Assembly (NCBI RefSeq): GCF_041260155.1
Contig: NC_091941.1
Location: forward strand, 18,547,747-18,611,746
Direction: 5' to 3'
Source: Ptychodera flava
Taxonomy: Eukaryota > Hemichordata > Enteropneusta > Ptychoderidae
DNA length: 64,000 nt
This document shows, one piece after another, positions 48,501 through 62,200 of the stretch. The position numbers were made by a program, and so were the translations under genes. The notes under the pieces are model-generated. The model ran no database searches and was not told the DNA's origin. It saw nothing but the letters and a program-made list of their open reading frames with translations. Positions within the stretch are counted from its first letter, which is position 1, and the number at the start of each line of letters is the position of its first letter.

Positions 48501-51500
48501 GGGGTCACCATGCTTGATTTTCTAAATTTCCCCATTCTCACCGTAAACTAATACAAAAGTTAAACTTTGAACAGTAAAGACTAATTTGAATGAAAAAATG
48601 TGTGACTACATGGAATTACTTTTTAACCACATTTGCCATTATTACACCCAAAATTTCAGAGATTACAATGTTTATTTTACGGAATATTTAATCTTCAATT
48701 ATTGCAAATTTTGAGTATTATCTACGTCATATATCACGTTTTTGGTAGGTCACTGTGCTCAGTTTTTTAAAATTTGGCAATTAGTCAGGAATTCACAATT
48801 TGCATACTCTCTCATGATCGTCATCTTGTGTGCTCTTCAGCAGGCGCCATTGACCTGGCCAGAGTTGGATTAACTCAAGTCGGCTTAGACTGATAAATCC
48901 ATACAGTTCACTGATGCGTTTAAAAATGAATCAATTTAAGAACTTGCCTTAGGAATATGACTCTACAAACTGCTAATAACAGGTAGTGTTGAACATCTGC
49001 GAGCAGAACTGCGCAATATATGTTTATTTTTATCAGCGCGCACATCCTTCACAAATATGCAGACTTCAAATAGTTTTGGGGAACCTGAAAACTTTTGATC
49101 ACATAGAGGGGGATTTGAAATTGTATGAGGGTATGGAGGAGGGATCTGAAAATTAAGATTTCAATCGCGATTCCTCCAGCCCCGCCCCCAATCGTTATTT
49201 TTGAACGCAGCCTAAGAACAGATGCATCCTGAAAGGGGGGCTAGCTCTGTGGACTTACAAAGTAGATATATGTTATCACAAAAATCTTTATTTTGATTTA
49301 GATCCAATAAGCTGTTCTTGAGACAGTGTGCCTACAGACTGAGAGACAGATAGACAGACACATAGACATCGCTGCCACATTAGCTCAAGTGTGTTAACAC
49401 GTGAATTAAAAATGCACAATAAGATCAGATTCTTTTACAATGTCCTTTGAATTTGGAAACAGGCTTAGTCACACTTTGCGCCAAACTGTCAGTCTGTATT
49501 GGTCTTATTTGCTCCATAAAATTGTTGTACATCGCCATTTTGGCAAATTGTGAAAGTGATATTAAACCTTTCTTACCAACAGTGTGTGGCGTGAGTGGCT
49601 GCACAGTGCCCTTTTTTGGGATGAGAAGGTGTTTTTTTATATAATGGAGGAATGGGGTTTTAAAAATTGCCTAATTCGTTGTCGTAAATTGACTGATAGT
49701 GACATTCGGATAGTGCATAATATCAATCAGTACTCTGTTCACATACATTTCAAGCTATTGATATTCTGTGTGATAGTTTTCCTCCGTGTTACGCTGAAGA
49801 GTTATACTCAGTTCCCTGCATACCACGTTATAATTTTATGATCGTTTTCATATTTGAACACCTGCTCATGTATTCTGGGTTTCGCTCATCTAGTATTTGC
49901 TTAGTGATCACAGTCACATTTAGATTATAAGAGGAAAAGAATAAAAGTACATTGCAGGCAGCTCAGGTACACCTACCAATAAGTAAAGCAAGTATATCAA
50001 ACATATATTTAATTTATTTTTCTTTTTTAATCAAACTTTAACGTTTAATGACTGAGCAAAAACTGAATGAGCGAAACACAAAATACATGAGCGGGTGTTT
50101 TTGTTACTTCGTGCACAGAAAAGACTAGAAACGGGTATTTTTTCAAGATGTGAAGTGGTTGCGTAATCCCCTCCATGTACGCCTCGCGTAAGCACCTCTC
50201 GACTCTGCTTTACAAAGAGTGCCGAACATGCATCCTTCGGTAGTTTCCGGATTTTCGTCAATTTTTAAGCGAAAGAATGTTCGGCAAAGTTCGTGTTGTT
50301 GCTGTCGTGTCTGCTGGCGAAAACGGTAAAAGGCCTAGGTTTGAGCTTCGGGGAGGTGAGTTTTTACCATTTCAAAAATTCCCTTTACATTTTTATGAAT
50401 ATATAATAAGTGTGTTTCAACCAAATTAGAAAGTCTTTTTATCGATACTGTCAGATTTTACTCAATTGTTTACGATCAGTTATATCGTCTTCAACAAGTT
50501 CGTTATGCGAGGAAGTGTTTATGAAATTGCTGGTGGTTATGATTTAATTGGCGTGAAGTAATCATGGTTCTTACATAAAGTAATCATGGTTGCTACGCGA
50601 CAGGCAGCACGATGCCATCTCGTCCTACTTTTCTCGTGCAATTATCAACCACTCACGAAGTCTCCTAAAGTCTGACACATCTGAACCTCAATTTAATATG
50701 AATAGGCCATAGTTTATCGAGATGACAATGACATCGAACGGCTTGCCGCGTTTCTAGTCTGTTTTTCTCTTTGTCTGTGCTTCGTGGTTTCGACGATAAA
50801 AGGTTCCGACAACGACTATTTACCCTTCTCGGTAACTCGATAGCAACCCACGGTCAAACTCTCAATTTAGCGCGTATTTATTCTCAAACCCACAAACCAT
50901 ACCAAACTACTGAAGTTTCGTCGACATTTCAGCAGTTAATATTTTTGGCACAGGCTTTCGTCACTTACATTCTGTCATGGCTCTGATTCACTTGTCATAT
51001 AACTACACCTGATAAAACGTCATCGACAGGATTTCATTTCTTGCATTTTGACGTATATTCAGAGGAATTTAATGAACTTCCCTAATTAATGGTATATACA
51101 TGAATGAACTTGACCACAATTGATGAAACCTGCCATGTAAATTGAAGATATCGATACTATGATACAACATTATTGTAAGTCATTAAGCATCATAACTTCA
51201 GCCAATTTCTAATTTGCATATTTATTAAACTTTGCTAATCAGGGATATATATCTGAATTGACTCGACCAAAGTCGACAAAACTTGCCGCATATATTAAAG
51301 ATACTATGATACAACATTATTAAAGTATTTAGCATTTTCTCTGCAGCAAATTCCTAATTTGCATATTGAATGAACTTTGATAATTAGGGATATATATCTG
51401 AATTGACAGGACCAAAGGTCATGAAACTTGCTGCATATATTGAAGGTTCTATAATGCAACATTATTGAAAATCATTAAGCATTTTTCCTTCAGCCAATTC

Positions 51501-54500
51501 CTAATTAGCATATTTAATGAACTTTGTTAATTAGGGATATTTATCTGAATTGACTAGACCAAAGTTGACGCAACTTGCTGTATACATTAACGATACTATG
51601 ATACAACATTATTGAAAGTCATTAAACATTTTTTCTTCAGCCAATTCCTAATTTGCATTTCAATGATCTTTTCTAATTACGGATATATACTGGGATTTAC
51701 TTGATCAAAGTTGGCAAAACATGCTATGTACATTGATGATTATACCAGGTTAAAACAATATTGAAAGTCATTTCACATTTCATTTTCACGTCAGCTAATT
51801 TACACTTCGAATATGTAATGAGCTTTCACAATATGGTATAAATGGCTTGAAGGACTTGGCCAAAGGCAATTACACTTGCTATAGAAAGTGGTGATTCAAT
51901 GACAGCAGTCAAAGAAATTTAGTATTTTTATTCCAGCAAATTACATATACTTCATGACCTTCTAGAATTAATCTGTGGTGAATGTTGTTCATTATATTGA
52001 TCAAAATGCTTTCAATGAAGTTGCAAACATGTGGCAAAGGTTCAAATTCACACATAACTGCAATATATAATGAAACACGTGAGCATTTTCAGTTTATATC
52101 TGGTTACAACTGTAGCTTGATCATTGCTCACGAGGCTAGACGGAGTGTGGTTGGAGGCACGGAGGTCAAAGCCACGGTCCCTCTGTGGAGGGACAATGTC
52201 AAAGTGAAGTAATAGGGTCTAGGCTAATACAGAGAACAAGAACGCTGATTTATCTTAAAATTACAGCCACTGATACCCATTGTCATTCAATAATTGAAAG
52301 AGCGATAGTACTGTTTCCATCCTGACCTGTAGCTTCCAAGGGTGCTGCGATAACTACATAGTCGGCATACATTTTACGTTGCTCGTTGTCTCGTTGGTAC
52401 ACCACACTGAAACCATTCGACAATCTCTCCACTGTTGTTACTGTCGAATTCAGGAAAACCTCAGCTGATGCTGCCTCAACAAGTGCGTCAACCAACTTCA
52501 AGTTACCGCCAACAACTCGACCTAAGACGTACATAAAAGCATTAAAACTTTACAGAAGTACATTGACATAGTAAAAAAGCTAGGGCGGTAACCTTCGCAA
52601 TCTACCTGAAGACATTATAGTCGATCAACAGAATTCAGAATCATTTGATGTCTCATTGAAACGATCTGTCTTGTTACTTAACTGTGGAAACTATCCCCAC
52701 AATAAAAATCGTGAAAGAAAAAAGGCAGATTTTCAAGGTGTGTCGGCCAGCCAAATTACCTTCGATGACGACATACATACATAGCATTACCTACTTGCTT
52801 TAAGGAAGAATGCACCTCGGGGACAGAAATTCGCACTCTAAAAATTTTCCAATTCTTTTCTGATCTACTAATCTACTGATCATTTTAAAACTATTGGAGT
52901 AGGACTACATTTTCGCCGTTCTTAGGTTTTCGAAAATCGAACATTTTATTTCCCCCCATAGAGTTAACACAGGGACGGAGACCATTTCAAATTTCGGTAA
53001 ATGTCAAATAGTTTTTGTATCTAGTACCAAACTTTGCACAGTTGCCCCAGAGTTTTATTTTGTGATTTGGTAAGAGAATGGTTGATAGTTTCATTAAGGA
53101 AGGACTGACCAAAATGTTAAACCTTCACTTTCGAGACAGACTACCTTAAGTCATTGTATATGTTGATTGACCTCGTGTTTCCTCATTACAAACGTGTGAC
53201 GTTAAAACATTAGATTGTTGTCACTCGCACTATCGTACCTCTTCCCATACTAGTTGACAGTGACGCGTACATGGAAAATACATGACCTTCCATTCCTTGA
53301 GAATTAATCAACTTCTGCAGGGGTGCCATCGCCAAATCTTGCAGTTCCAGATGTACACCCTTGTCCGTGTAATACTGTCGACTTTCAAGAGTCGGCCATT
53401 GTCCGAATGCACCGTAGGACAAGAACTCCTCTGTCTTTGAGAAGGTCTCTTGGTCCAATATAGCGTAGTTGTCTTCCATCCTAATATAGAAGTCGACTGT
53501 TCCTTTTTCCAGAATGTCCATAGACTCCTCGTGGGCTGTAGCGATCTCCCCGGTGTCGATCAGATGCGTGCCGTTCCATGCAGTGAACGTAAACGGTGAC
53601 ACAAAGTTTGGTTCACCGTCAAAATCTCTGTCTGTTCTATCGAGACCCATTTCATCGACCAGTTCCTTGATGTATCTACAAGGAAACTTGACTTTGTAAG
53701 TTATTGCATTTACATCGATAGCCTTAAAAGAACCATGCTTAATACAAGTGATACGACAGGAGGGCAGGGAAATATAAACTTTTCAGAATTCCATTACAAA
53801 TTTGAGAACGCAGACAAACTCTCAGCTACTTTTCACACAGCATAATTCCAAAACGATGGCAATTATCACTTAAAGTTGTGGCTAAACGTTTTGTTGCCCT
53901 CTTCAGTGAATTTTATTCAAACAGGAAACGCTCTAAAAGACCTTGACATTAATGCAAGGAGGACGCATACAGAATTGGTGTCAAACTTGGTTTTTATGAA
54001 AGAGTTTAGTATATTTGATAGAAAAGTATTTCTTGTCTGTCAAAACATGATACTAACTTACAAAGAAAATTGGATTTTGAGCCAGCATTTTTATATTAAG
54101 TATTTAGACGTACATGTATGGTATGAGTTGCACGGGATCAAGTATAGACACAAGTTCGTACATACCCATGGTATCCAGCCCAAGAATACGCGCCGATGGT
54201 GAAGACTTCACCGTCAATTTTCACATCATAAATACGGCCACCTGATGTGGTTAAGGTCATGTTCAGGGAGACGAAGGGAAATGAAAAACATAGCATCAAT
54301 GGCACTTAGCTCACATTTGGTTAGTTATGGCACGTCGGAGTGAGTGTACATACAACATTTAATAGCTTCTGTGGGCCTTTAACTTGTAATAATCGTAATG
54401 TCAAGTACATTTGAACACATTTTGATGCATCATTCATCAAATACCAAGGCGAAGTATGTAATGGTGTGCAACTGTTGATTGGCCACACAGTATGCAGCCT

Positions 54501-57408
54501 GGTACATCAAACTTAGTGATGCAATTTACCATACCAAGGTAAAGATGTCCTCTTGTGATATTGTTTCGTAGTACATGGAATAATGTAAACGATATTTGGT
54601 TATTCATCAAGCAGTAATATTCAAGAAAACAACTTATTGGCTTAGAGTTCTTTGGTTGTGTTTCTGTAAAAATTATGTACTGATATTTTCAGAAAGTTTA
54701 CACTTTTGCTGCTCACCATTATTTATTTAGCATACTTTTTGTCAATGATAACTTCATGCGAACAAAATTCCCATTTACAGTTTATCATGCTCCTAGATAC
54801 CAAATATTGAGGTGTAATGTGCAGCGGTTCTCATTTTTTTGCAGTATGACGAGAGAATTCAAGAATGAGATATTTGGCATTTTTTGACCATAAACAGTAA
54901 AATTGTCACAAAAATACTCAACTGCATATTTTGTCACAATTTAATCGTACACAACTAAGTTTAACCCTGGGAATACTCATACCAAGTTTCAAAGCAATCG
55001 GACAAGCGATTTCAGATAAAACGATTTTTGGCTATTAAAAAATCGGAAAAATTACCCCAAAAATACAAATATGAAAATTTCATCAAATTTGAAGACATTA
55101 AACTCATTCAACTAAGGTTGCCACTGGGTACATGCGTACCAAGTTTCAAAGCAATCGGACGAGCGATTTCAGATAAAACAATTTTTGGCCTTAAATGCGA
55201 AAAATTGCCCCCAAATACAAATATGAAAATTTCACCACAATCTTAACAACATTTGACGCGTTCAGCGCGTCCGCGAGGCGCACAGAACGAAATTTCAAAC
55301 CCGCGCAGCGCAGTGCACGTGATAGAAATTGTAGGTCAGCAGCATAATTTCACTCAAATTCACAGGTTTTTGATTCCCCACTACAAATGTTGTGAAGTAG
55401 TGAATGTTTAGAAGTATATTTTGTGTTAAAAATTAAAAATTATCTCTCCTTTTCCCCCGCGCTGACGTAAAGGTGTTTTGAGGTAAAAGGTCAAATAGCG
55501 TCCAATAACACCAAAAGTTATTGTACTCCGCGTCAAAGTTATTGGACTCCGCGTCCACTGGAACTAGAAATTACTGTACGACGATACTCCATAGGTTACA
55601 GACGCATATGTATAATAATGTAAATTATTTTCATTCGGACTTTATTTTCACTATTGTTCGATGTTCGATGGACTCAGAATAAAATATTCTTATTTCCCAT
55701 TCTTTACACATACACTGATGAGAAAGTGTGAAAATAGAATCTCACAGCCCAAGGACCTGGGATCAGATTTCACACACGAGTTGGGGATATTTTGTCTCAC
55801 ACGAGTCGCAGGCGAGTGTGAGACAAATATCCCCAACGAGTGTGAGAAATCTGACAACCAGGTCGTTGCTGTGTGAGATTCTTTTTCTCACATGTCCACG
55901 AAATGCGTTAAATTCATATTGGACGCGTACAATATTAACAAAAATCGTGACAACTCTGTCGTTTGCCACTTTACTTTGACCTGCTTATTTTGTAGTTCTG
56001 GTCCGTGTGTTACTCGTCGTGTCATTGCATAACATTTTGCGCGTGGAACAAAACAGATTGTTTTATCATCTAATCAGAGCTCGTGTAATATTTACTGCAG
56101 AGTGTGGGACGGTTTCTGAGAGTGCGGGGTCGATTTTTCCTACACTGTCGATCCCGCACTCTTAGCGGCCACGAATGTGAGAAAATAAAATCACAGTAAT
56201 GTCCAGAACTTTTGTTTTCAGCGAAAATAAATTCCAGTGAAAATAAAGTATTCTTCAGTACATGTCAATCACCAACAATTGTTGAGCTAATAAACCACTC
56301 AGTTTATGAATTTGAAGTGTTTTAGGGAAACCCACCATGGTAGCCATGACACGTGACTTAAACTGTTAAGATCTCAAGGCTGCATTTTCAAGAACTCAAA
56401 ACTCACATATTATTATTGTATTAAAAAGTTATGATGAAATTAATCTGCAACCATTCTTCAATGTTTCACAGAGCGAAATTCGGAATAGTATACCATAACG
56501 GAGGGTCAAAACTAGATCAACTGAAACACACACGTTGTGATATGATTGTCACCATAGGCGGCAGCTCAAAAAACTAAGATCGGTCCTAAACACTCATTTT
56601 TGGTATTTCCAGCACCTCACATAACATTTTTTTACCTTCATCTCTGGGGAGTGGTAACTTTTTTCGCACTTTGAGGTTGTGTAGCAAATTATTTCTTATT
56701 CTCCATACATGGGAGGCCGACAATATTTTCCCCAAACTCCTCCAGCCCCTCCCTAAGAAATCAAATGGTTATCCTCTTAGCATGCTCGGTTAAAAACATT
56801 GGGCTGAAATCAATCTATCGATTGGCCAATCAACGAGGTCAAGGACATACATACATACATACATACATACATACATACATACATACATACATACATACAT
56901 ACATACATACATACATACATACATACATACATACATACATACATACATACATACATACACAGTCGATCAGCGCGGGAACTTGAAAGTACGGTCATTTTGC
57001 AATTGCAGCCATTCTTTTGTGATAAGTTTATGAAGGCAGGCTGTGTTTACACCCCTAATTTCGTTGTACGCCCTAAATATGCAATCTTTGTTTGAAAACT
57101 AAGTTGAGCTATTGCGATCGTACAAAACAGAGTGCATATTAATTACATGTTGGCCATAGACACGCCCTCTTTTGGACTGACCGCCCCTTCACACTATGGT
57201 AGTGTCTAGTTAGAACCGATAACATGGTAACTAACCGATAACGTATCAAACCCGATAAAGTAGTAAAAATTTACCGATACGGGGGGGGGGGGGGGACGTC
57301 GTAAATAACCAAAAACGGAGTAACGAAGCGATAACGTTGAAACTTTTTCTAACCGATCACGTAGTAAAAATTAACCGATAACGTAGTAATTTTGATAAAT
57401 CGATATAT

Positions 57409-57480
<72 letters not shown>

Positions 57481-59175
57481 CGATGGATAGATCGATCGAT
57501 CGACGGATAGATATATAGAGAAATAGTGTATCTCATCAACCCAAAATGATGCCAAGTGAACAATAACATATCAAATCAACCGATGACGTATTAAATCAAC
57601 CCATTATGTATCAAGTCAACCAATAACCTAGCCAAGTCAAAGAGTAAAGATTCCAATCAACTGATAATGCATCAAGTCAACAAATAAATTATCAATCGAC
57701 CGATAAACTATTAATAAATGGTAACTAACTGAATATAAATGATTGTTGTATCTTTCATTTTTTTTCAAAATCAATCAGTTACACCTTCAGAGTTACATAT
57801 ACTTGGAGTATACTGTTTTCGTGATATTACTCAGACATAACGAATAGAATTTCATCAATTTGGAAAATGCAAACACACTTTCTAAGTTGGGAGGACTTGG
57901 AAAAAAGTTTTCAACATGACCGATTATAAAATTTCGTTACTTACAACGTCAGTATATCAAAATGACAATAAGTCTTTACAAAATAATCACAATCATACCA
58001 ATCTGTAATCCGATAACACTAGGTCAAAATTCCTAATACACTAATTATAAACATAGACACAAAACAGCACAGAACAGACAATAAAGCACCGGTACGCACT
58101 CGTGTAACTAATTCTGGGACTGAATTACAAGTAAATCTGGACTCATTGCTCAATTGAATTCCTTATAATCAAAATTCATTAATTTTGCAAGTTACTCCTG
58201 TACGTAAGCCAGGTCAACAGATTTTGTAGAGAAGGTATTGCTTTTTCTCTCCTTTTTATCCTTTCTGTCGTGATTCACGTCGTCACATCCTATTAGAAGT
58301 AGGATTACGAAGACATCGCAAAATTATTGAGTAGTCGTACATGGCATAGTGCTGACAGAAAAAAAGGCTTAGGCCAAAAAAAATCAAAAGTTTGTTTATC
58401 ATCCTCGCGCTTCCATTGAGACCCGCCGCGTCAACCTTTTTTTTCTGCTCATGGGAAAATAAATGGGAAAAAAAAACAGAAAAATACGCGACGATAGTGC
58501 ATAACACAGTGCTGTATGAAACAGAACTGTAAACAAAATAACTGACATTAACATTCCATTCAGAACTGTACACATATGTCACTGTTATATTAAGCTAACA
58601 AAACTTTGCATTGCTGCATTGCTGCATTAAAAGTCAAACCACAGAACTGTTGCTATGCAAAAAACCTAAAGCGACACTGCTGTGCATTTATCTTTGCATG
58701 CATTCCTATGCCGTTTTCATGTTTTGGCGCATTCTTGCTGGTTGAAGAGTAAAAAAAATTAAGAAGAAAAAAAACCGCGTCACCGCAACATTTTTGCAAT
58801 ATGTCTAGGATGAGAAACAAACTTATATTTGTAACAATTTACGCTGAACGGAAAAAATACATAAAAGACAAGAAAATTGAGTACGGGTTAATGTGATAAC
58901 AAATCGATCTATAGATCTATCTATCCATCAATCTATTGACCAATTCATCGATCGATCGATCGATCTTTCGATTGATCTATCTTTCTATCGAATTGATAGA
59001 GCCTTCGTTCTATCGATCGATCTGCCCATCAATTTATCTATCGATCGATTGATCGATCGATCGACCGACCATCTATCAAACATCGACGGATAGATCGATC
59101 TATCTATCGATTGAGTGACCGATACAGTGATTGATACATCGATCGATACATTGGTAGATACATTGATCGTCCTTT

Positions 59176-59250
<75 letters not shown>

Positions 59251-62200
59251 ATATCTATCTATCTATAAATCGATTGATGTATCGCTTCCTATGAATCGCT
59301 TATTCAGATATTATCAGTTAATTGATACGGTATTGGTTGTTTTGAGGCAGTATTAGTTGACTTTTCTACGTTATCAGTTGATTTAATCCTTTATTGGTTC
59401 ATTGATACGTTATCGGTCAATTTGTTGATACGTTATCGGTTAGGAAAAATTACTACGTTATCGGTTAGAAAAATTTACAACGTTATCGGTTCGTTTCTAC
59501 ATTATCGGTTGATTTACTACGTTATCGGTAATTTTTTACGACGCTATAGGATTCGATACGTTATCGGTTGTAGCATGCCATCTATTAGGCGCGATTCTCG
59601 GGGTAAGATTTAAAATTAGATGTAGCTTCAAATTGACGTTAGCTTCGTTTCCTGTGGTATTTGACACAATCTTTATCTTGAAAACTTCAAAAATCAAGGT
59701 GCCTTACTTGTAGATTTGAAGAAATGATGATATTTTATTGAAATCTGTTTTAGATCCAAAATTCCATTCAGTTCTGCTCCGAAATCCAGTGAGCGAAAAA
59801 AATGGACTCTAATGAAGAGAAACTATTTTTTTATTTGGTGTGGCTATTCTGTTCCGTTCCGTTCCGCTCATTCCGTTCCGCAAATTAGTGTAAGCCTGAT
59901 GAGATCAACATATCTGTATAGTGGCAAGCTTGGAAATTAGACGACGAAACATCGAACGTTGAAGTTAATTGCACGGCTTCGCTTTTAAGTCTCCGACGTT
60001 ATACTTCTATGGTGGCATTTAGTGGTGAAATGACGATTATCGTCTGTGGTTTTTTCTCAGGCGTGACTGACTATCCCTCCTTTCGCATCTACGGCAATGA
60101 CTCAAAAATTAGTGATTTTTTTTATTTTTCATGCAATGTCGATAAAGGATGTTTGGTTCAGGAAAATAAAGAGGTAAAATTAACCCATGGGCAAACAAAA
60201 TCTAAATTCGAAGGCAACTCCAAATTGGAAATAAATTCAATGCCAGCGCTCGTACTATTTACCAATGACAGCCATGCTAATAATAGCCCATGACCTATTT
60301 TCGTTAGCAGCCAGCGGTAACCAGATATGAACTGAAAATGCTCACGTGTTTCATTATATATTGCATTTATGTGTAAATTTGAACCTTTGCCACATGTTTA
60401 TAACTTCATTGAAAGTTTTAGGATCCACATACTGAACAATATTCATCACAGATTAATTCTAAAAGGTCATGAAGTGTACAAATTTGTAATTAGCTTAAAT
60501 AAAAATACTAAGTTTTTTTGACTGCTGTCATTGTATCACCACTTTATATAGCAGTTTAATTGCCTTTGGCCAAGTCGTTCAGGCTATATATGCCAAACTG
60601 TGAAACCTCATCAGATATGCAAATTATAAATTGGCTGACATGAAAATGAAATGTGAAATGGCTTTCAATATTGTTTTAACCTGGTATAATCATCAATGTA
60701 CATAGCATGTTTTGCCAACTTTGATCAAGTAAATCCCAGTATAGGCCTATATCCCTAATTAGAAAAGATCATTAAATATGCAAATTAGAAATTGACAGAA
60801 TAATCTCATATAATATGCAAATTAGAAATTCCCTGAAGAAAAAATGCGTAATGACTTTCAATAATGTTGTATCATGTTATCTTTAATGTATATAGCAAGT
60901 TTCTTCAACTTTGGTCCAGTCAATTCAGATAAATATCTCTAATTAGGAAAGTTCATTAAATATGCAAATAAGGAATTGGCTGAAGTTAAAATGCTTAATG
61001 GCTTTCAATACTGTTGTATCATAATATCTTCAATGTACACAAGTTTCATCAACTTTGGTCGAGTTAATTCAGGTACATACACTAATTATCAAAGTTCATT
61101 AAATATGCAAATTACGAATTGGCTGTAGAGAAAATGCTTAATGACTTTCAATAATATTGTGTTATAGTGTCTTTAATGTGCATAGCAAATTTCATCAACT
61201 TTGATCAAGTCAATTCAGATATATATTCGTAATTAGGAAAATTCATTGAATATGCAAATTCGGAATTGACTGAAGTAAAAATGTCTTTTGACTTTCAATG
61301 ATGTTATATCAGAGTATCTTTGATATACATAGCAAGTTTCAACAACTTCTCAATGTATGTCCGTTTTTTCTAAAATCATTAATTATGCAAATGAGCATAT
61401 TATTGCTATATATAGCAAGTTTCTTCAACTTTGCAAATGAGCAAAAAGTAAGCAAGCCACACCCACCAAACACTACTCAGTTCTTGCCATTTGCAAACTG
61501 AATCTATGTACTAGATTTGATTCTGATCTGATGAGCCGTTTTTGAGATATCGGGCACACAGACTGACGAACAGACAGACATTGCTGCGACATTAGCTCAC
61601 GTGTGTGAACACGTGAGCTAAAAATGGGTCAGGGGACCTGACTAACAGTGTAGCTTACATTGACACAAAGTTAAAACTAGGTCACTCCACAAACAAACCA
61701 TACAAGCTGTGGAGAGTGTACGGTGACTATGTCGAATTTGATTACAATAACATCGACTGCGATTTCGTTCAAAAGAGGCAGATGATATCGAATGCCCTCC
61801 CCAGTCATTTCTCTACTGCCCATGTGTATCACTGTATCACTGCCTATTTGCTAGAAGTCGTACAAGACTACAAGGAGATTCGACCACGTAAAAATACGCT
61901 CAGCATTTTGCTACTATCGACGGCCTCTTTCTTATACTTGTCCTGCGTCACTCACCACATAGCAGCACTCGCGGCTGGCTCGCATGTGGTTCGTTTTCTA
62001 CTGCGCGCATTCAGCGGCCCTCGCCGTGTATCGAACTACAAGGGACCGTGACCGCTAGACCGCAAAAACGTAAACAAACCATAGAGACATAAGTCGCTAT
62101 CAGTCATGGCAAAGTGTAAAAAACTAATAAATTTATGATTATAAATACTGTTGATGAAATGACATATTTCTGTTATTATTATATACCTCCAAATACACCC

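Larger units (their letters stand above)
45560..52326. other. PCYOX1: Intron between exons 4B and 5B
   Basis: Holds two pearl/Helentron-like copies in opposite orientations, a duplicated repeat tail, a Harbinger-like insertion and a possible plus-strand exon at 50277. No other coding signal was recognised. Confidence 0.55.
57207..59582. mobile_element. Foldback-type element 2, arms of ACCGATAACGTAGTAA motif
   Basis: The left region (57207-57730) carries many copies of a 16-20 bp motif close to ACCGATAACGTAGTAAA, denser outward and degenerate inward. The right region (59290-59582) carries the same motif on the other strand (TACGTTATCGGT). Each arm continues inward into a simple-sequence tract (TA at 57413-57477, CGAT/GATA-rich beyond; TATC at 59176-59250). 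The core of about 1.1 kb (57760-58890) shows no recognised gene. This is the same plan as the element at 30.3 kb with a different motif. Confidence 0.72.

Noticed and set aside
56765-56995. Frames of repeating Thr-Tyr-Ile-His and Met-Tyr-Val-Cys
   Set aside because: They are translations of the CATA microsatellite.
61716-62051. Plus-strand frame beginning YGDYVEFDYNN and ending in a GC-richer stretch
   Set aside because: It starts at a non-ATG codon and matches no family I know, and the end resembles repeat sequence. I considered a tRNA-derived origin for 62000-62055 (GTTCGATAC), but the A-box to B-box spacing is too short and no cloverleaf forms.
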